From GCA-2862585 sp965277895 (lineage in GTDB: Bacteria > Bacteroidota > Bacteroidia > Flavobacteriales > UBA7312), in NCBI GenBank assembly GCA_965277895.1, contig CBDIDR010000001.1:1302001-1366000 (forward strand): a stretch of 64,000 nucleotides of DNA, read 5' to 3'. A model generated the notes under the pieces. The model saw nothing but the letters and a program-made list of their open reading frames with translations, had not been told where the DNA came from and did not search any database. The stretch's first letter is position 1; the number at the start of each line of letters is the position of its first letter. Shown one piece after another: positions 1-7,865 of this stretch. Both the position numbers and the translations under genes were made by a program.

Positions 1-825
1 AATCTCCTTAGAGATTGCCTTAAAAGTGTTGAACTAGCTGCTCAACATATGGATACTGAAATATGGGTAGTCGATAACCATTCCAATGATGGCTCAGTAG
101 AAATGCTTCAGCAAGAGTTTCCCAAAGTCAATGTCATTGCAAACACAGATAATAAAGGTTTTTCAGTTGCCAATAATCAAGCCATTGACAAGGCAAAAGG
201 AAAATATTTACTCATTCTCAATCCAGATACCCGTGTTAATAAAAACACCTTTCAAGACTGCCTAACATTTAACCAATCAACAAAGAACTGTGGTGGTATT
301 GGCGTAAAAATGCTAAACCAAAAAGGGAATTTCCTAGCAGAATCAAAAAGAGGTTACCCAAGCTTATGGACAGCAATAAGCAGAGGATTAAAGCTCTACA
401 AACTCTTTCCAAAATCGGCGTTTTTCAACCCATACTATCTAGGACATTTAGAGCAAGACAGATGCCACAAAGTAGATGTGTTAGCCGGAGCATTCATTTG
501 GATAAAAAGAAGCATATACAAAGAAGTAGGCGGTCTTGATAATGACTTCTTCATGTATGGCGAGGATATTGATTTGTCTTACAAAATAAAGAAAGCTAAT
601 TACCAAAACTACTATCTGGGAACAACAAGCATCTTGCATTACAAAGGAGAATCTACCGATATGTTAAGCATGGATTACATCAACCGCTTCTACGGAGCAA
701 TGAAAATTTTCACTAAAAAACATAAGCCTTACACCTACCCCATATTCCATTTAGCCATAGGACTTATGATGATTTATAAGAAAGCATTGCTTTACCTACG
801 ATTAATTCTTGTTAAAAAAGCCTAG
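1..825 (+). CDS. Glycosyltransferase family 2 protein (5' truncated by window edge)
   Basis: Transfers a sugar from a nucleotide donor onto a cell-surface glycan or lipid-linked acceptor, probably at the cytoplasmic face of the inner membrane. The frame is open from base 1, so the true start lies upstream; the first ATG inside the window (49) is mid-domain. Visible are the GT-A core with VDNHSNDGS (donor binding), NPDTRV (the DxD-like metal site) and FFMYGEDIDLSYK, the ED acceptor-loop motif typical of WbbL/rhamnosyltransferase-like GT2 enzymes. A hydrophobic C-terminal stretch (FHLAIGLMMIYK) may be membrane associated. It resembles the GT2 at 49691 in motif layout. The donor and acceptor cannot be told from sequence. 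Confidence 0.85.
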   Translation, partial: NLLRDCLKSVELAAQHMDTEIWVVDNHSNDGSVEMLQQEFPKVNVIANTDNKGFSVANNQAIDKAKGKYLLILNPDTRVNKNTFQDCLTFNQSTKNCGGIGVKMLNQKGNFLAESKRGYPSLWTAISRGLKLYKLFPKSAFFNPYYLGHLEQDRCHKVDVLAGAFIWIKRSIYKEVGGLDNDFFMYGEDIDLSYKIKKANYQNYYLGTTSILHYKGESTDMLSMDYINRFYGAMKIFTKKHKPYTYPIFHLAIGLMMIYKKALLYLRLILVKKA

Positions 826-879
826 CTAATAAGCCGAATATTTTACTAATTTAGCCAACAGAAAAAACAATCTTTTTAC

Positions 880-2205
880 ATGGCAAAAGTTGAGTTAATC
901 ATGCCTAAAATGGGCGAAAGTGTTGCAGAAGCAACCATCATCAGTTGGCACAAAGAAGTTGGCGAAACCATCGAAATGGATGAAACCATTGTCGAAATTG
1001 CAACCGACAAAGTAGACTCAGAAGTCCCATCCTCACTAGAAGGAAAGCTTGTAGAAAAATTATTTGACGTAGATGCCGTAGTAAAAGTTGGCGAGCCTTT
1101 TGCCATTATTGAAACGGATGCTGACGAAAGCGATACTCCTGCTCCTGTTGTACAAGAAGAAGCCGCTCCAAAAGTGGAAGAAGTCGCTCAAAAAGTAGAA
1201 GAACAAATTGAGCAAGTCACTGAAAGCATACAAAAGATAGAAAATACGGGCGATAGATTTTATTCGCCTCTAGTACGTTCTATTGCCTCTGAAGAAGGTA
1301 TTTCAGTAGAAGAGCTTGACACTATAAGCGGAAGTGGAAAAGACGGTAGAGTTACCAAAAACGATTTACTTCAACACATAGAAAATAGAACATCTGGTCA
1401 ACAACAGGCTGCTCCTGCTCCTAAGCCAGTAACAAATACACCACCTCCATCACCTGCTCCAAAAGCGACTACACCACCAAAAGTAAGTGTTAGTGGCGAT
1501 TCGGAAATTATTGAAATGGACAGAATGAGAAAACTCATTGCTGACCATATGGTGATGTCAAAACAAACCTCTCCACACGTTACTTCATTTGTAGAAGCGG
1601 ACGTTACTACTGTTGTAAACTGGAGAAATAAAGTTAAAGGAGAATTTAAACAACGTGAAGGACAAAACATCACCTTTACCCCTATATTCATAGAAGCTGT
1701 TGCAAAGGCCATTAAGGACTTTCCAATGATAAACGTTTCTGTTGACGGTACCAAAATTGTTGTCCGCAAAGACATAAACATAGGTATGGCAGCCGCTTTA
1801 CCATCAGGAAATCTTATTGTACCAGTGGTAAAAGGTGCAGACCAAATGAATTTAGTGGGCATCACCAAAACGGTTAACGATTTAGCCAATAGAGCTAGAA
1901 ACAACCAATTGAAACCAGACGAGATTCAAGGCGGTACATTTACCCTAACGAATGTAGGCTCTTTTGGCAATGTAATGGGAACACCCATCATCAACCAGCC
2001 TCAAGTAGCTATCTTGGCGGTAGGTGCTATAAAGAAGAAACCAGCGGTTATTGAAACCCCACAAGGCGATTTGATAGGAATACGACACATGATGTTCCTT
2101 TCCCTATCGTATGACCACAGAGTTGTTGACGGAGCATTAGGCGGTAGTTTTTTACGAAGAGTAGCCGATTACCTAGAGCAATTTGACGACAAAACATCTA
2201 TCTAA
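880..2205 (+). CDS. Dihydrolipoamide acyltransferase, E2 of a 2-oxoacid dehydrogenase complex
   Basis: Core E2 subunit that passes an acyl group from lipoate to CoA in a 2-oxoacid dehydrogenase complex, branched-chain or pyruvate type. Domains in order: one lipoyl domain (about 1-77) with lipoyl lysine K44 in ATDKVDS; an acidic, glutamate-rich linker; an E1/E3-binding domain (about 125-162, FYSPLVRSIA...GSGKDGRVTKND); a Pro/Ala linker; and the catalytic chloramphenicol-acetyltransferase-like domain ending with DHRVVDG at about 412-418 (catalytic His). Length 441 is normal. E1 and E3 genes are not adjacent, so substrate choice is open; a single lipoyl domain and the stand-alone position are common for the branched-chain-type E2 of Bacteroidota. 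The exonuclease gene follows after 9 bases. Confidence 0.93.
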   Translation: MAKVELIMPKMGESVAEATIISWHKEVGETIEMDETIVEIATDKVDSEVPSSLEGKLVEKLFDVDAVVKVGEPFAIIETDADESDTPAPVVQEEAAPKVEEVAQKVEEQIEQVTESIQKIENTGDRFYSPLVRSIASEEGISVEELDTISGSGKDGRVTKNDLLQHIENRTSGQQQAAPAPKPVTNTPPPSPAPKATTPPKVSVSGDSEIIEMDRMRKLIADHMVMSKQTSPHVTSFVEADVTTVVNWRNKVKGEFKQREGQNITFTPIFIEAVAKAIKDFPMINVSVDGTKIVVRKDINIGMAAALPSGNLIVPVVKGADQMNLVGITKTVNDLANRARNNQLKPDEIQGGTFTLTNVGSFGNVMGTPIINQPQVAILAVGAIKKKPAVIETPQGDLIGIRHMMFLSLSYDHRVVDGALGGSFLRRVADYLEQFDDKTSI

Positions 2206-2214
2206 AACATTACA

Positions 2215-2979
2215 ATGGAATTATCATTAAAAAAACCTATTGTTTTCTTTGATTTAGAAACAACAGGTGTAGCTGTTGCTAAAGACAGAATTGTTGAAAT
2301 ATCTGTATTCAAAGTGTACCCCAACGGCAATAAAGAAAGTAAGACTTGGCTGGTTAATCCTACTATACCTATCCCTGCTGAAACAACAGCCGTACATGGT
2401 ATTGACGATGCTAAAGTAGCCAACGAGCCTACATTCAAAGAGTTAGCCCATGACATCAAAAATATGATGGAAGGCTGTGACCTTGCTGGATACAATTCTA
2501 ACCGATTTGATATTCCCCTACTGGCTGAAGAATTCTTGAGAGCCGATGTGGATTTTGATATGAAAAAGCACAATGCTGTTGATGTTCAAAACATCTTCCA
2601 CAAGTTGGAACAACGTACCTTATCGGCAGCGTATAAGTTCTATTGTGCCAAAGACTTGGAAAATGCCCACAGTGCCGAAGCCGATACCATGGCTACCTAT
2701 GAAATTCTAACCGCTCAATTGGACAAGTACGATGAATTAGAAAACGATATTGAATTCTTAGCTGAATTTTCTACTAGAGGAAAACCTTCTGTAGATATGG
2801 CAGGATTTATCGTTTATAACGAGCACAATGAAGAATGCTTTTCATTTGGTAAATACAAAGGACAAACGGTAGTGAGTGTTTTACAGTCTAACCCAGGTTA
2901 TTTTTCGTGGATACAACAAGCGGATTTTCCACTCTACACCAAAAAGGTGTTGACACAAATCAAGCTAAGGGATTTCTAG
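2215..2979 (+). CDS. 3'-5' exonuclease, DnaQ/DEDDh family
   Basis: Predicted metal-dependent 3'-5' exonuclease acting on DNA (RNA possible). The DEDDh sites are visible: Exo I in FFDLETTG (D13, E15), an Exo II-type segment around YNSNRFDIPLL, and Exo III in HSAEADTMATYE (HxAxxD). After the roughly 170-residue nuclease domain there is a C-terminal FGKYKGQTV segment, resembling the small ExoX C-terminal domain found after several DnaQ-like nucleases. It is not the polymerase III epsilon chain by itself: no clamp-binding motif is evident and no polymerase gene is nearby. It sits 9 bases after the E2 gene and 1 base before the SdpI-like gene, so it is probably co-transcribed. Repair or RNA turnover role is inference. 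Confidence 0.87.
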   Translation: MELSLKKPIVFFDLETTGVAVAKDRIVEISVFKVYPNGNKESKTWLVNPTIPIPAETTAVHGIDDAKVANEPTFKELAHDIKNMMEGCDLAGYNSNRFDIPLLAEEFLRADVDFDMKKHNAVDVQNIFHKLEQRTLSAAYKFYCAKDLENAHSAEADTMATYEILTAQLDKYDELENDIEFLAEFSTRGKPSVDMAGFIVYNEHNEECFSFGKYKGQTVVSVLQSNPGYFSWIQQADFPLYTKKVLTQIKLRDF

Positions 2980-2980
2980 A

Positions 2981-3337
2981 ATGGACGATTCTAGTATTTT
3001 TTTACACCTATTACTCGGGCCTTTACTGTTGGCTCTTAGCCTAATTTATGTTTTTTTTCCTCCTAAGAAAGTCAATATGATGTATGGACACAGAACCTCA
3101 CTGTCCATGAAAAACCAAGATACTTGGCTTGAGGCTAATAAACGCAGTGCTTTAATGATGCTATTAGTTTCTGCTATGACTTGTATTTTTCAACTCATTG
3201 GAATCGTTTTCAAAGTCAATCAAGAAACAACTTTACTTTACGCTACCATTTTTCTTGTAACTGGATTGATAATTGGTGTATTAATCGTTGAAAAACAACT
3301 GCGGTTTATTTTTGATAAAGACGGCAACAGAAAATAG
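2981..3337 (+). CDS. SdpI family integral membrane protein
   Basis: Small protein of 118 residues with three hydrophobic segments (about 6-28, 57-78, 84-104). Between the first two lies a G(H/Y)RT-S-M-KN...W-x-x-AN stretch (YGHRTSLSMKNQDTW ... EANKRS), the signature region of the SdpI/YhfL family. SdpI in Bacillus is the immunity and signalling protein for the SdpC toxin, but most homologues have unknown roles, and no toxin gene is next to this one. It follows the exonuclease with one base between stop and start and precedes the FAH-family gene by 4 bases, so an operon is likely. Confidence 0.75.
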   Translation: MDDSSIFLHLLLGPLLLALSLIYVFFPPKKVNMMYGHRTSLSMKNQDTWLEANKRSALMMLLVSAMTCIFQLIGIVFKVNQETTLLYATIFLVTGLIIGVLIVEKQLRFIFDKDGNRK

Positions 3338-3341
3338 TAAT

Positions 3342-3953
3342 ATGAAAATCATTTGCATAGGAAGAAATTACGCTGAACACGCCAAAGAACTGGGAAATGC
3401 TACTCCCAAAGAGCCTGTATTTTTCCTAAAGCCTGATACAGCCATATCGCCTAAAGGTCACCCCTTTTTCATTCCAGACTTTACGGATAATGTGCATTAT
3501 GAGGTGGAAGTAGTCATTCGAATAAATCGCCTTGGCAAACACATTGAAGAGCAATTTGCTCACAAATACTATAGCGAAATTGGCTTAGGCATTGACTTTA
3601 CTGCTAGAGATGTACAAGAAGAAGTAAAAGCTAAAGGTTTGCCTTGGGAAAAAGCCAAAGGCTTTGATGGCTCGGCAGTGATTAGTAGACAATTTATCTC
3701 TAAAGACGATTTAAACCTTTCGGATTTGAATTTCTCACTTACTAAAAACGGTGAGACCGTACAAGCAGGTAATACAAAGGATATGCTCTTTCATTTTGAC
3801 AGCATCATCGCTTACATTTCACAATTCTATACCCTAAAAATTGGGGACTTAATCTATACTGGTACACCATCAGGCGTAGGTCCTGTAAAAAGTGGTGATA
3901 AACTGGAAGGATTTATAGAAGATGAAAAGATGTTCAGAGTTAACGTTAAATAA
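3342..3953 (+). CDS. Fumarylacetoacetate hydrolase family protein
   Basis: Metal-dependent enzyme of the FAH superfamily, which splits or decarboxylates acylpyruvates and related 2-oxo acids. The 203-residue protein shows the N-terminal CIGRNYAEHAKELG motif, the metal-binding glutamates in HYEVEVVIRI, the GIDFTARDVQ stretch and the C-terminal TGTPSGVGPVKSGD motif, all standard for the short single-domain acylpyruvase/oxaloacetate decarboxylase (FAHD1) type. I place the start at the ATG at 3342 because the protein then begins MKIICIGRNYAEH like its relatives; an in-frame ATG 54 bases upstream lies inside the SdpI-like gene. Exact substrate unknown. Its stop faces the stop of the subtilase gene with 2 bases between them. 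Confidence 0.88.
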   Translation: MKIICIGRNYAEHAKELGNATPKEPVFFLKPDTAISPKGHPFFIPDFTDNVHYEVEVVIRINRLGKHIEEQFAHKYYSEIGLGIDFTARDVQEEVKAKGLPWEKAKGFDGSAVISRQFISKDDLNLSDLNFSLTKNGETVQAGNTKDMLFHFDSIIAYISQFYTLKIGDLIYTGTPSGVGPVKSGDKLEGFIEDEKMFRVNVK

Positions 3954-3955
3954 AC

Positions 3956-5569
3956 TTATTGAATAACACTTAAGCGTTCTACAAGTGTAGTATCTCCCGC
4001 TTTAACTTCTACCACATACACCCCACTTTTCAGAGAAGGTAAATCAATGCCAATTCGTGAGTATGTCCATGGGATTTCGCCCTTTACCACTACTTTCCCT
4101 TGCAAGTCGATAATTCTATAGCTAATTTCACTTTCATTAGCGGAATAGATATATACCCTAGCATCCGAATAAGCAGGGTTTGGATACACTTCTAAAGTTG
4201 GTGTACTTACATCCTCTACATCTAGTAATAAAGCATTTGCTAAGGCGTAATTGGGAATACCGAAGCCTAACTGCTCATCAGGATATTCGTACAAATGTGC
4301 ACTTTGGATAATGGCATTAATGATTTGCATATTGCTTTTATCGTAATGGGCTTGCCACAAGCAAGCCGTCATCCCTGCAATAACTGGTGAGGAAAAGGAC
4401 GTTCCATTACTTGTTGCAATGGTATTGGACTGCGTAATTATGGCTGTATTGCCTCCTTGTGCCGAAACGCTAGGCTTTACTCTACCATCAGATGTTGGAC
4501 CATAAGACGAAAAGGAAGATACCTCTCGCATGGCATTGACCGAGCCTACACTTAAAATACTATCTGCATCGGCAGGAGCACCAATGTATTTCCAATTGCT
4601 ATTGCCAGAGTTACCAGCTGAATTGCACACAATTATTCCCTTACGACTGGCTAAAGTAGCTGCTCGAGATATAACAGTTGTTTTACCGTCCATATCCGCA
4701 TAAGAATGGTCATGCCAAGGATAATCAAAAGTGGTATATCCTAGAGAGGAGTTGATAATATCTGCCCCTACACTGTCGGCAAATTCAGCGGCTACTGCCC
4801 AATTGTATTCTTCAATTAAGGTTTCAGAACTTACATCTTCCGTACGCAAGAGCCAATAGCTAGCTTTGGGAGCTGTTCCTAAAAACTCACCTTCCAGATA
4901 ACCTCCCATAGTTGACAGTACCGACATACCGTGATAATTGTCTTCATAAACAGAAGGCTCTCTGTCCACATAATCCCAAGTACCCAATATCTGATTGTTA
5001 GCGTGCAAATGGCTAAAGGCATCAATGGTGTTCGCATTTCGAAAGCCAGAATCAAAGACCGCAATGTGCATGCCTTGCCCCTGATAGCCTTGAGCGTGTA
5101 GAGAAATTCCACCAATCATTTCAATTTGATTTTTGGCTGCAGCGTGAGTGTTTTCATCAATAACAATACCATCGAATTTAGAAGCATAACGACTTGCCGT
5201 GTCCACAGCAAAATAACCCAAGGTGTCTATACGCTGTATGAAGTTCATTTGCAGCAAGGAATCAATAGCGTTAGTGTCTGACTGTAAAGCAGTTACACCA
5301 TTGAACCACTTGCTTTTGTTTAGCACCTCAAAATTGAGATTTTTAAGGGTTGAGAGGTAGTTTGAAGAGATGGGATAATCGGTATAATCAATGGGGATGT
5401 TTTGCTTTTCTCGTCTGGCTATGGAACGTTCTGAGAACAAATCTGAAGCGGAATAAGTGCTATTGGTAATGCTTCCTTTATCGCTAAATCCAATCCACAA
5501 TTTATAGCCTATACCCTCTTGTGACCAAGATAAAAGGGGTAAGAAAAGTAAGGCTATTAATATTCTCAT
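3956..5569 (-). CDS. Secreted S8 (subtilisin-like) serine peptidase with T9SS C-terminal sorting domain
   Basis: Exported protease. A signal peptide (about 1-17, ending LLSWSQ) is followed by a propeptide-like region, then the subtilase domain with catalytic Asp in AVFDSGF, His in DNYHGMSV and Ser in GTSFSSPVIAG, and a GNSGNS oxyanion segment. The last 80 or so residues (LEVYPNPAYSDARVYIY ... SGVYVVEV) form a type A T9SS sorting domain, so the protein is expected to cross the outer membrane by the Por/gliding secretion route and be released or anchored on the surface. Length 537 fits. The start ATG overlaps the mnmA stop by 4 bases (ATGA), so it is translated from the same mRNA as mnmA. Probably used for protein degradation; natural substrates unknown. 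Confidence 0.92.
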   Translation of the reverse strand: MRILIALLFLPLLSWSQEGIGYKLWIGFSDKGSITNSTYSASDLFSERSIARREKQNIPIDYTDYPISSNYLSTLKNLNFEVLNKSKWFNGVTALQSDTNAIDSLLQMNFIQRIDTLGYFAVDTASRYASKFDGIVIDENTHAAAKNQIEMIGGISLHAQGYQGQGMHIAVFDSGFRNANTIDAFSHLHANNQILGTWDYVDREPSVYEDNYHGMSVLSTMGGYLEGEFLGTAPKASYWLLRTEDVSSETLIEEYNWAVAAEFADSVGADIINSSLGYTTFDYPWHDHSYADMDGKTTVISRAATLASRKGIIVCNSAGNSGNSNWKYIGAPADADSILSVGSVNAMREVSSFSSYGPTSDGRVKPSVSAQGGNTAIITQSNTIATSNGTSFSSPVIAGMTACLWQAHYDKSNMQIINAIIQSAHLYEYPDEQLGFGIPNYALANALLLDVEDVSTPTLEVYPNPAYSDARVYIYSANESEISYRIIDLQGKVVVKGEIPWTYSRIGIDLPSLKSGVYVVEVKAGDTTLVERLSVIQ

Positions 5570-6654
5570 TTTTTAGCTATAAATCCACCTCCAACAACAT
5601 CATTACCTTCGTAGAAGACGGCAGATTGTCCGGGTGCTATACCTTCTACTTTTTTGTGGAAGAGTACTTTAACTTCATTATCGTCCATACTAAGGGTTGA
5701 CATTTCCCCTTGATGCTTGTACCTCACCTTGGTTAAAGACTGCATCTCTTCTGGAATGTGGTCGTATTTTACAAAATTGATGTCTTTAACGTACATCTCT
5801 TGCTTGTTCAAATCCTCTTTAGAACCAATCACCACTTCATTAGTGTCTGGCTTTATCTCAATAACGTATGAGGCTTCTAGGCCAAAGGAAACGCCTAGTT
5901 TTCTCTGACCTATGGTATAAAAGGGATAGCCATCGTGCTGACCGAGTACTTCGCCTTTGGTATTGACGAAATTACCGCCCTTAACACGTTCTTCTAAACC
6001 GTCTACCCTACGCTTCAAAAAGCCTCTGTAATCGTTATCAGGAATGAAGCAAATCTCATAACTCTCTGGTTTCTTTGCCAATTCCTCATAGCCTCTGTCA
6101 ATCGCCATTTGCTTAATGTCTTCTTTGTGGTACTTGCCCATGGGAAAGATGGTTCTGCTCAGACAGGCTTGAGATAAACCCCACAACACATAAGATTGGT
6201 CTTTCCATTCGTCCAAACCTTTGGAAACCACATAGCGGCCATTTTCTTCTCTGACCTGAGCGTAATGCCCAGTGGCAATGTATTTACACCCCAATTGATC
6301 GGCACGTTTGAGTAAGGCTTCCCATTTGATGTGGGTATTGCACAAAACACAAGGGTTTGGCGTACGTCCGGCAATGTATTCGTCCACAAAGTTATCAATG
6401 ATGTAATCGCCAAACTCATCGCGAATATCAAGTATAATATGGGGAAATCCGCAGTCCACAGCCAACTGACGGGCATCGTTGATGGAATCCAGACTGCAAC
6501 AGCCTGTTTCTTTATTAGAACCGCCAGAATTGACATAATCCCAAGTTTTCATGGTAATGCCTACCACCTCATAGCCTTCTTCATGAAGCATTAGTGCCGT
6601 AACGGTACTGTCTATACCCCCACTCATCGCTACCAGTACCTTTCCTTTACTCAT
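5566..6654 (-). CDS. mnmA: tRNA-specific 2-thiouridylase MnmA
   Basis: Thiolates position 2 of the wobble uridine in tRNA-Lys, -Glu and -Gln, taking persulfide sulfur that ultimately comes from a cysteine desulfurase. The PP-loop ATP site AMSGGIDSTV is near residue 9. The two catalytic cysteines are visible in NPCVLCNTHIKW and SYEICFIPDND. TGHYAQV and the C-terminal AVFYEGNDVVGGGFI are also canonical. Length 362 is typical. It lies between a YwqK-like exported protein (overlap 8 bases) and an exported subtilase (overlap 4 bases) on one transcript. A cysteine desulfurase gene lies in the window at 50677 but is not linked to it. Confidence 0.96.
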   Translation of the reverse strand: MSKGKVLVAMSGGIDSTVTALMLHEEGYEVVGITMKTWDYVNSGGSNKETGCCSLDSINDARQLAVDCGFPHIILDIRDEFGDYIIDNFVDEYIAGRTPNPCVLCNTHIKWEALLKRADQLGCKYIATGHYAQVREENGRYVVSKGLDEWKDQSYVLWGLSQACLSRTIFPMGKYHKEDIKQMAIDRGYEELAKKPESYEICFIPDNDYRGFLKRRVDGLEERVKGGNFVNTKGEVLGQHDGYPFYTIGQRKLGVSFGLEASYVIEIKPDTNEVVIGSKEDLNKQEMYVKDINFVKYDHIPEEMQSLTKVRYKHQGEMSTLSMDDNEVKVLFHKKVEGIAPGQSAVFYEGNDVVGGGFIAKK

Positions 6655-7324
6655 TGTTTTCTTGTGTTTGAGCTATGCCATTTTCGTAATCTATCTTATA
6701 ATCAAAAGAGCCATCGCTTTTGTAATACTTCCATATACCTTCTTTAAGGTCATTGAGGTATTTGCCTTCATAGGTCTTTACGCCTGCCGAATTGTAAAGT
6801 ATGTATTCCCCTTCTAGCTTTCCATTGGCATAATTGGAGACTAGTTTCAGTTTACCGTTTCTATAATATTGGGTGTTTTCTCCTTCCTTCTTTCCCTCTG
6901 TGTAATTGGACGACTCTAGCAGTTTGCCATCTAAGTAATAGGCTTTTGTTTCGCCATGCAATTTGCCCGCTTTGAAGTTTTCATCGCGGATAAGCACACC
7001 GTTTTGGTCGTAATACTTCCAGAGCTGTACCTTTTCCTCATTCTCATAAACCCCTACTGCACTTACCTTTTCGTTAGGGTGGTACAAACGAGCCGCCGCC
7101 GAACTGCCTTCGTTGAAGTACTCCAAATTGGCTTTTAAAATACCACGCTCGGTGTAGTACAAAAATATACCTGTAGGGACATCGTTCACAAAAGTACCCT
7201 CGTAACGCAGATTGCCGTTATCGTGCTTTTGGATCCACTTCCCTTGCTTTCTGCCCAATTCGTCAATGCTGTTCTGTGCAAATGTAATAGCAGACAGGAG
7301 TAAAAAGAATATGATTTTATACAT
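6647..7324 (-). CDS. Exported MORN-like / YwqK-family repeat protein
   Basis: A 225-residue protein with a signal peptide (IIFFLLLSAITFAQ) followed by tandem repeats of roughly 22-24 residues built on an aromatic-G-K-L pattern (YYLDGKLLESS, YYRNGKLKLVS, YNSAGVKTYEG, YKSDGSFDYK). These match the MORN_2/YwqK repeat, often auto-annotated as a toxin-antitoxin antitoxin. I see no toxin partner, so I would not call it an antitoxin. Function is unknown; such repeats usually form a beta-rich surface or periplasmic scaffold. It is the first gene of the group with mnmA and the subtilase, with a good -7 promoter element just upstream. Confidence 0.8.
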   Translation of the reverse strand: MYKIIFFLLLSAITFAQNSIDELGRKQGKWIQKHDNGNLRYEGTFVNDVPTGIFLYYTERGILKANLEYFNEGSSAAARLYHPNEKVSAVGVYENEEKVQLWKYYDQNGVLIRDENFKAGKLHGETKAYYLDGKLLESSNYTEGKKEGENTQYYRNGKLKLVSNYANGKLEGEYILYNSAGVKTYEGKYLNDLKEGIWKYYKSDGSFDYKIDYENGIAQTQENNE

Positions 7325-7328
7325 AGTG

Positions 7329-7336
7329 CAAAACTA
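7329..7336 (-). promoter_or_regulatory. Bacteroidota -7 promoter element (TAGTTTTG)
   Basis: The minus-strand sequence TAGTTTTG matches the TAnnTTTG consensus exactly and lies 5 bases before the start codon of the YwqK-like gene. No clear TTG is seen at the expected -33 distance. A start site here would give an almost leaderless mRNA. Confidence 0.4.
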
Positions 7337-7440
7337 CTAAGAATATAGTGTATTCTAAAACCTTCTTTTTTTAGAAAAATTGTAGTGGAAAGGATTTATT
7401 TTTTGAGGTGTGTGAAGTGCTTGGATACTGAAAACATTTC

Positions 7441-7493
7441 TAGCACGAGCGAGATGCCGTGCTAGCGGGGGCTGTATACATTGTTACCGGACA
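7441..7493. repeat. GC-rich palindrome, possible mobile or dispersed repeat element
   Basis: CTAGCACG and CGTGCTAG form a perfect 8-bp stem around a 10-base loop, followed by a run GCGGGGGC and then TGTATACATTGTTAC. The composition is far more GC-rich than the surroundings. The palindrome followed by GTATACATTGTTA reminds me of dispersed non-coding repeats in other Bacteroidota genomes, but I cannot confirm other copies; there is only one in this window. It does not fit the integron attC core consensus (GTTRRRY). Confidence 0.35.
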
Positions 7494-7681
7494 TTTTTTA
7501 TCCATTTTTTCATGTCATTCTTAAAGTTATTTGAACAAAAATTTAAATCAAAACTCTGTCTTTCATTTATATTTTTTGTGTATTCATTAGCAAAAGCTAC
7601 TATATCTTCAATTCCTTGTATTTTATTTTCACGTTTTAGTTTCACACCAAACAAGCACTTTTTTTTCAGTACACACCACAA
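7484..7681 (-). CDS. Doubtful small open frame, possibly a gene remnant
   Basis: A 65-codon frame that starts only with TTG, has no ATG near its start and stays open upstream into the tRNA terminator. Its predicted peptide is charged (KLKRENKIQGIEDIVAFANEY...) with no signal peptide or membrane segment, and I do not recognise it. It ends at the edge of the GC-rich palindrome. It could be the tail of a decayed gene, or chance. Confidence 0.18.
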   Translation of the reverse strand: MWCVLKKKCLFGVKLKRENKIQGIEDIVAFANEYTKNINERQSFDLNFCSNNFKNDMKKWIKNVR

Positions 7682-7692
7682 GGTGGCATAAA

Positions 7693-7730
7693 AAAATCCC
7701 CAAGAACAGAAATTGTCAAGGGGATTTTAA
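7693..7730 (-). terminator. Intrinsic terminator of tRNA-Arg(ACG)
   Basis: AAAATCCCC ... GGGGATTTTTTT stem and T tract read on the minus strand directly downstream of the tRNA. Confidence 0.65.
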
Positions 7731-7736
7731 AATGTG

Positions 7737-7810
7737 TGAACTCGGAGGGAGTCGAACCCCCAACCTCTAGAGCCGTAATCTAGTGCACTATCCAGTTATG
7801 CTACGAGTCC
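7737..7810 (-). tRNA. tRNA-Arg (anticodon ACG)
   Basis: 74 nt cloverleaf on the minus strand. The 7-bp acceptor stem is GGACTCG/CGAGTTC with one G-U pair. The anticodon stem CTAGA/TCTAG carries loop TTACGGC, anticodon ACG, which would be edited to ICG to read CGU/CGC/CGA. The T arm GGGGG-TTCGACT-CCCTC is regular. CCA is not encoded. A TATATTTG promoter element lies 11 bases upstream and a terminator follows. Confidence 0.95.
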
Positions 7811-7821
7811 AAATTCGTTTG

Positions 7822-7829
7822 CAAATATA
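7822..7829 (-). promoter_or_regulatory. Promoter -7 element for tRNA-Arg(ACG)
   Basis: Minus-strand TATATTTG matches TAnnTTTG exactly, 11 bases before the mature tRNA 5' end. The -33 TTG is not clear. Confidence 0.55.
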
Positions 7830-7865
7830 AAGAGCTATTCGAATAACTAAAGAAAAAAAGTCAAA

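Larger units (their letters stand above)
7325..7736. other. Gene-poor intergenic region with hairpins
   Basis: About 410 bases between the YwqK-like gene and tRNA-Arg. It holds an AT-rich hairpin (TTCTAAAA / TTTTAGAA near 7351-7374), the GC-rich palindrome at 7441-7466, one weak open frame at 7484-7681 and the tRNA terminator at 7693-7730. Apart from these I see no recognisable gene. Confidence 0.5.

Noticed and set aside
1398..1904. 168-codon minus-strand frame inside the E2 gene
   Set aside because: Lies antisense to an intact conserved gene, with low-complexity translation of its Pro/Ala linker.
3288..3341. Upstream in-frame ATG for the FAH-family gene
   Set aside because: It lies inside the SdpI-like gene and adds residues absent from relatives; ATG 3342 gives the canonical start.
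6647..7324. Toxin-antitoxin antitoxin label for the YwqK-like protein
   Set aside because: It has a signal peptide and repeat architecture, and no toxin gene is next to it.
7441..7493. Integron attC site
   Set aside because: The palindrome and tail do not contain the GTTRRRY/RYYYAAC core pair, and no integrase gene is near.
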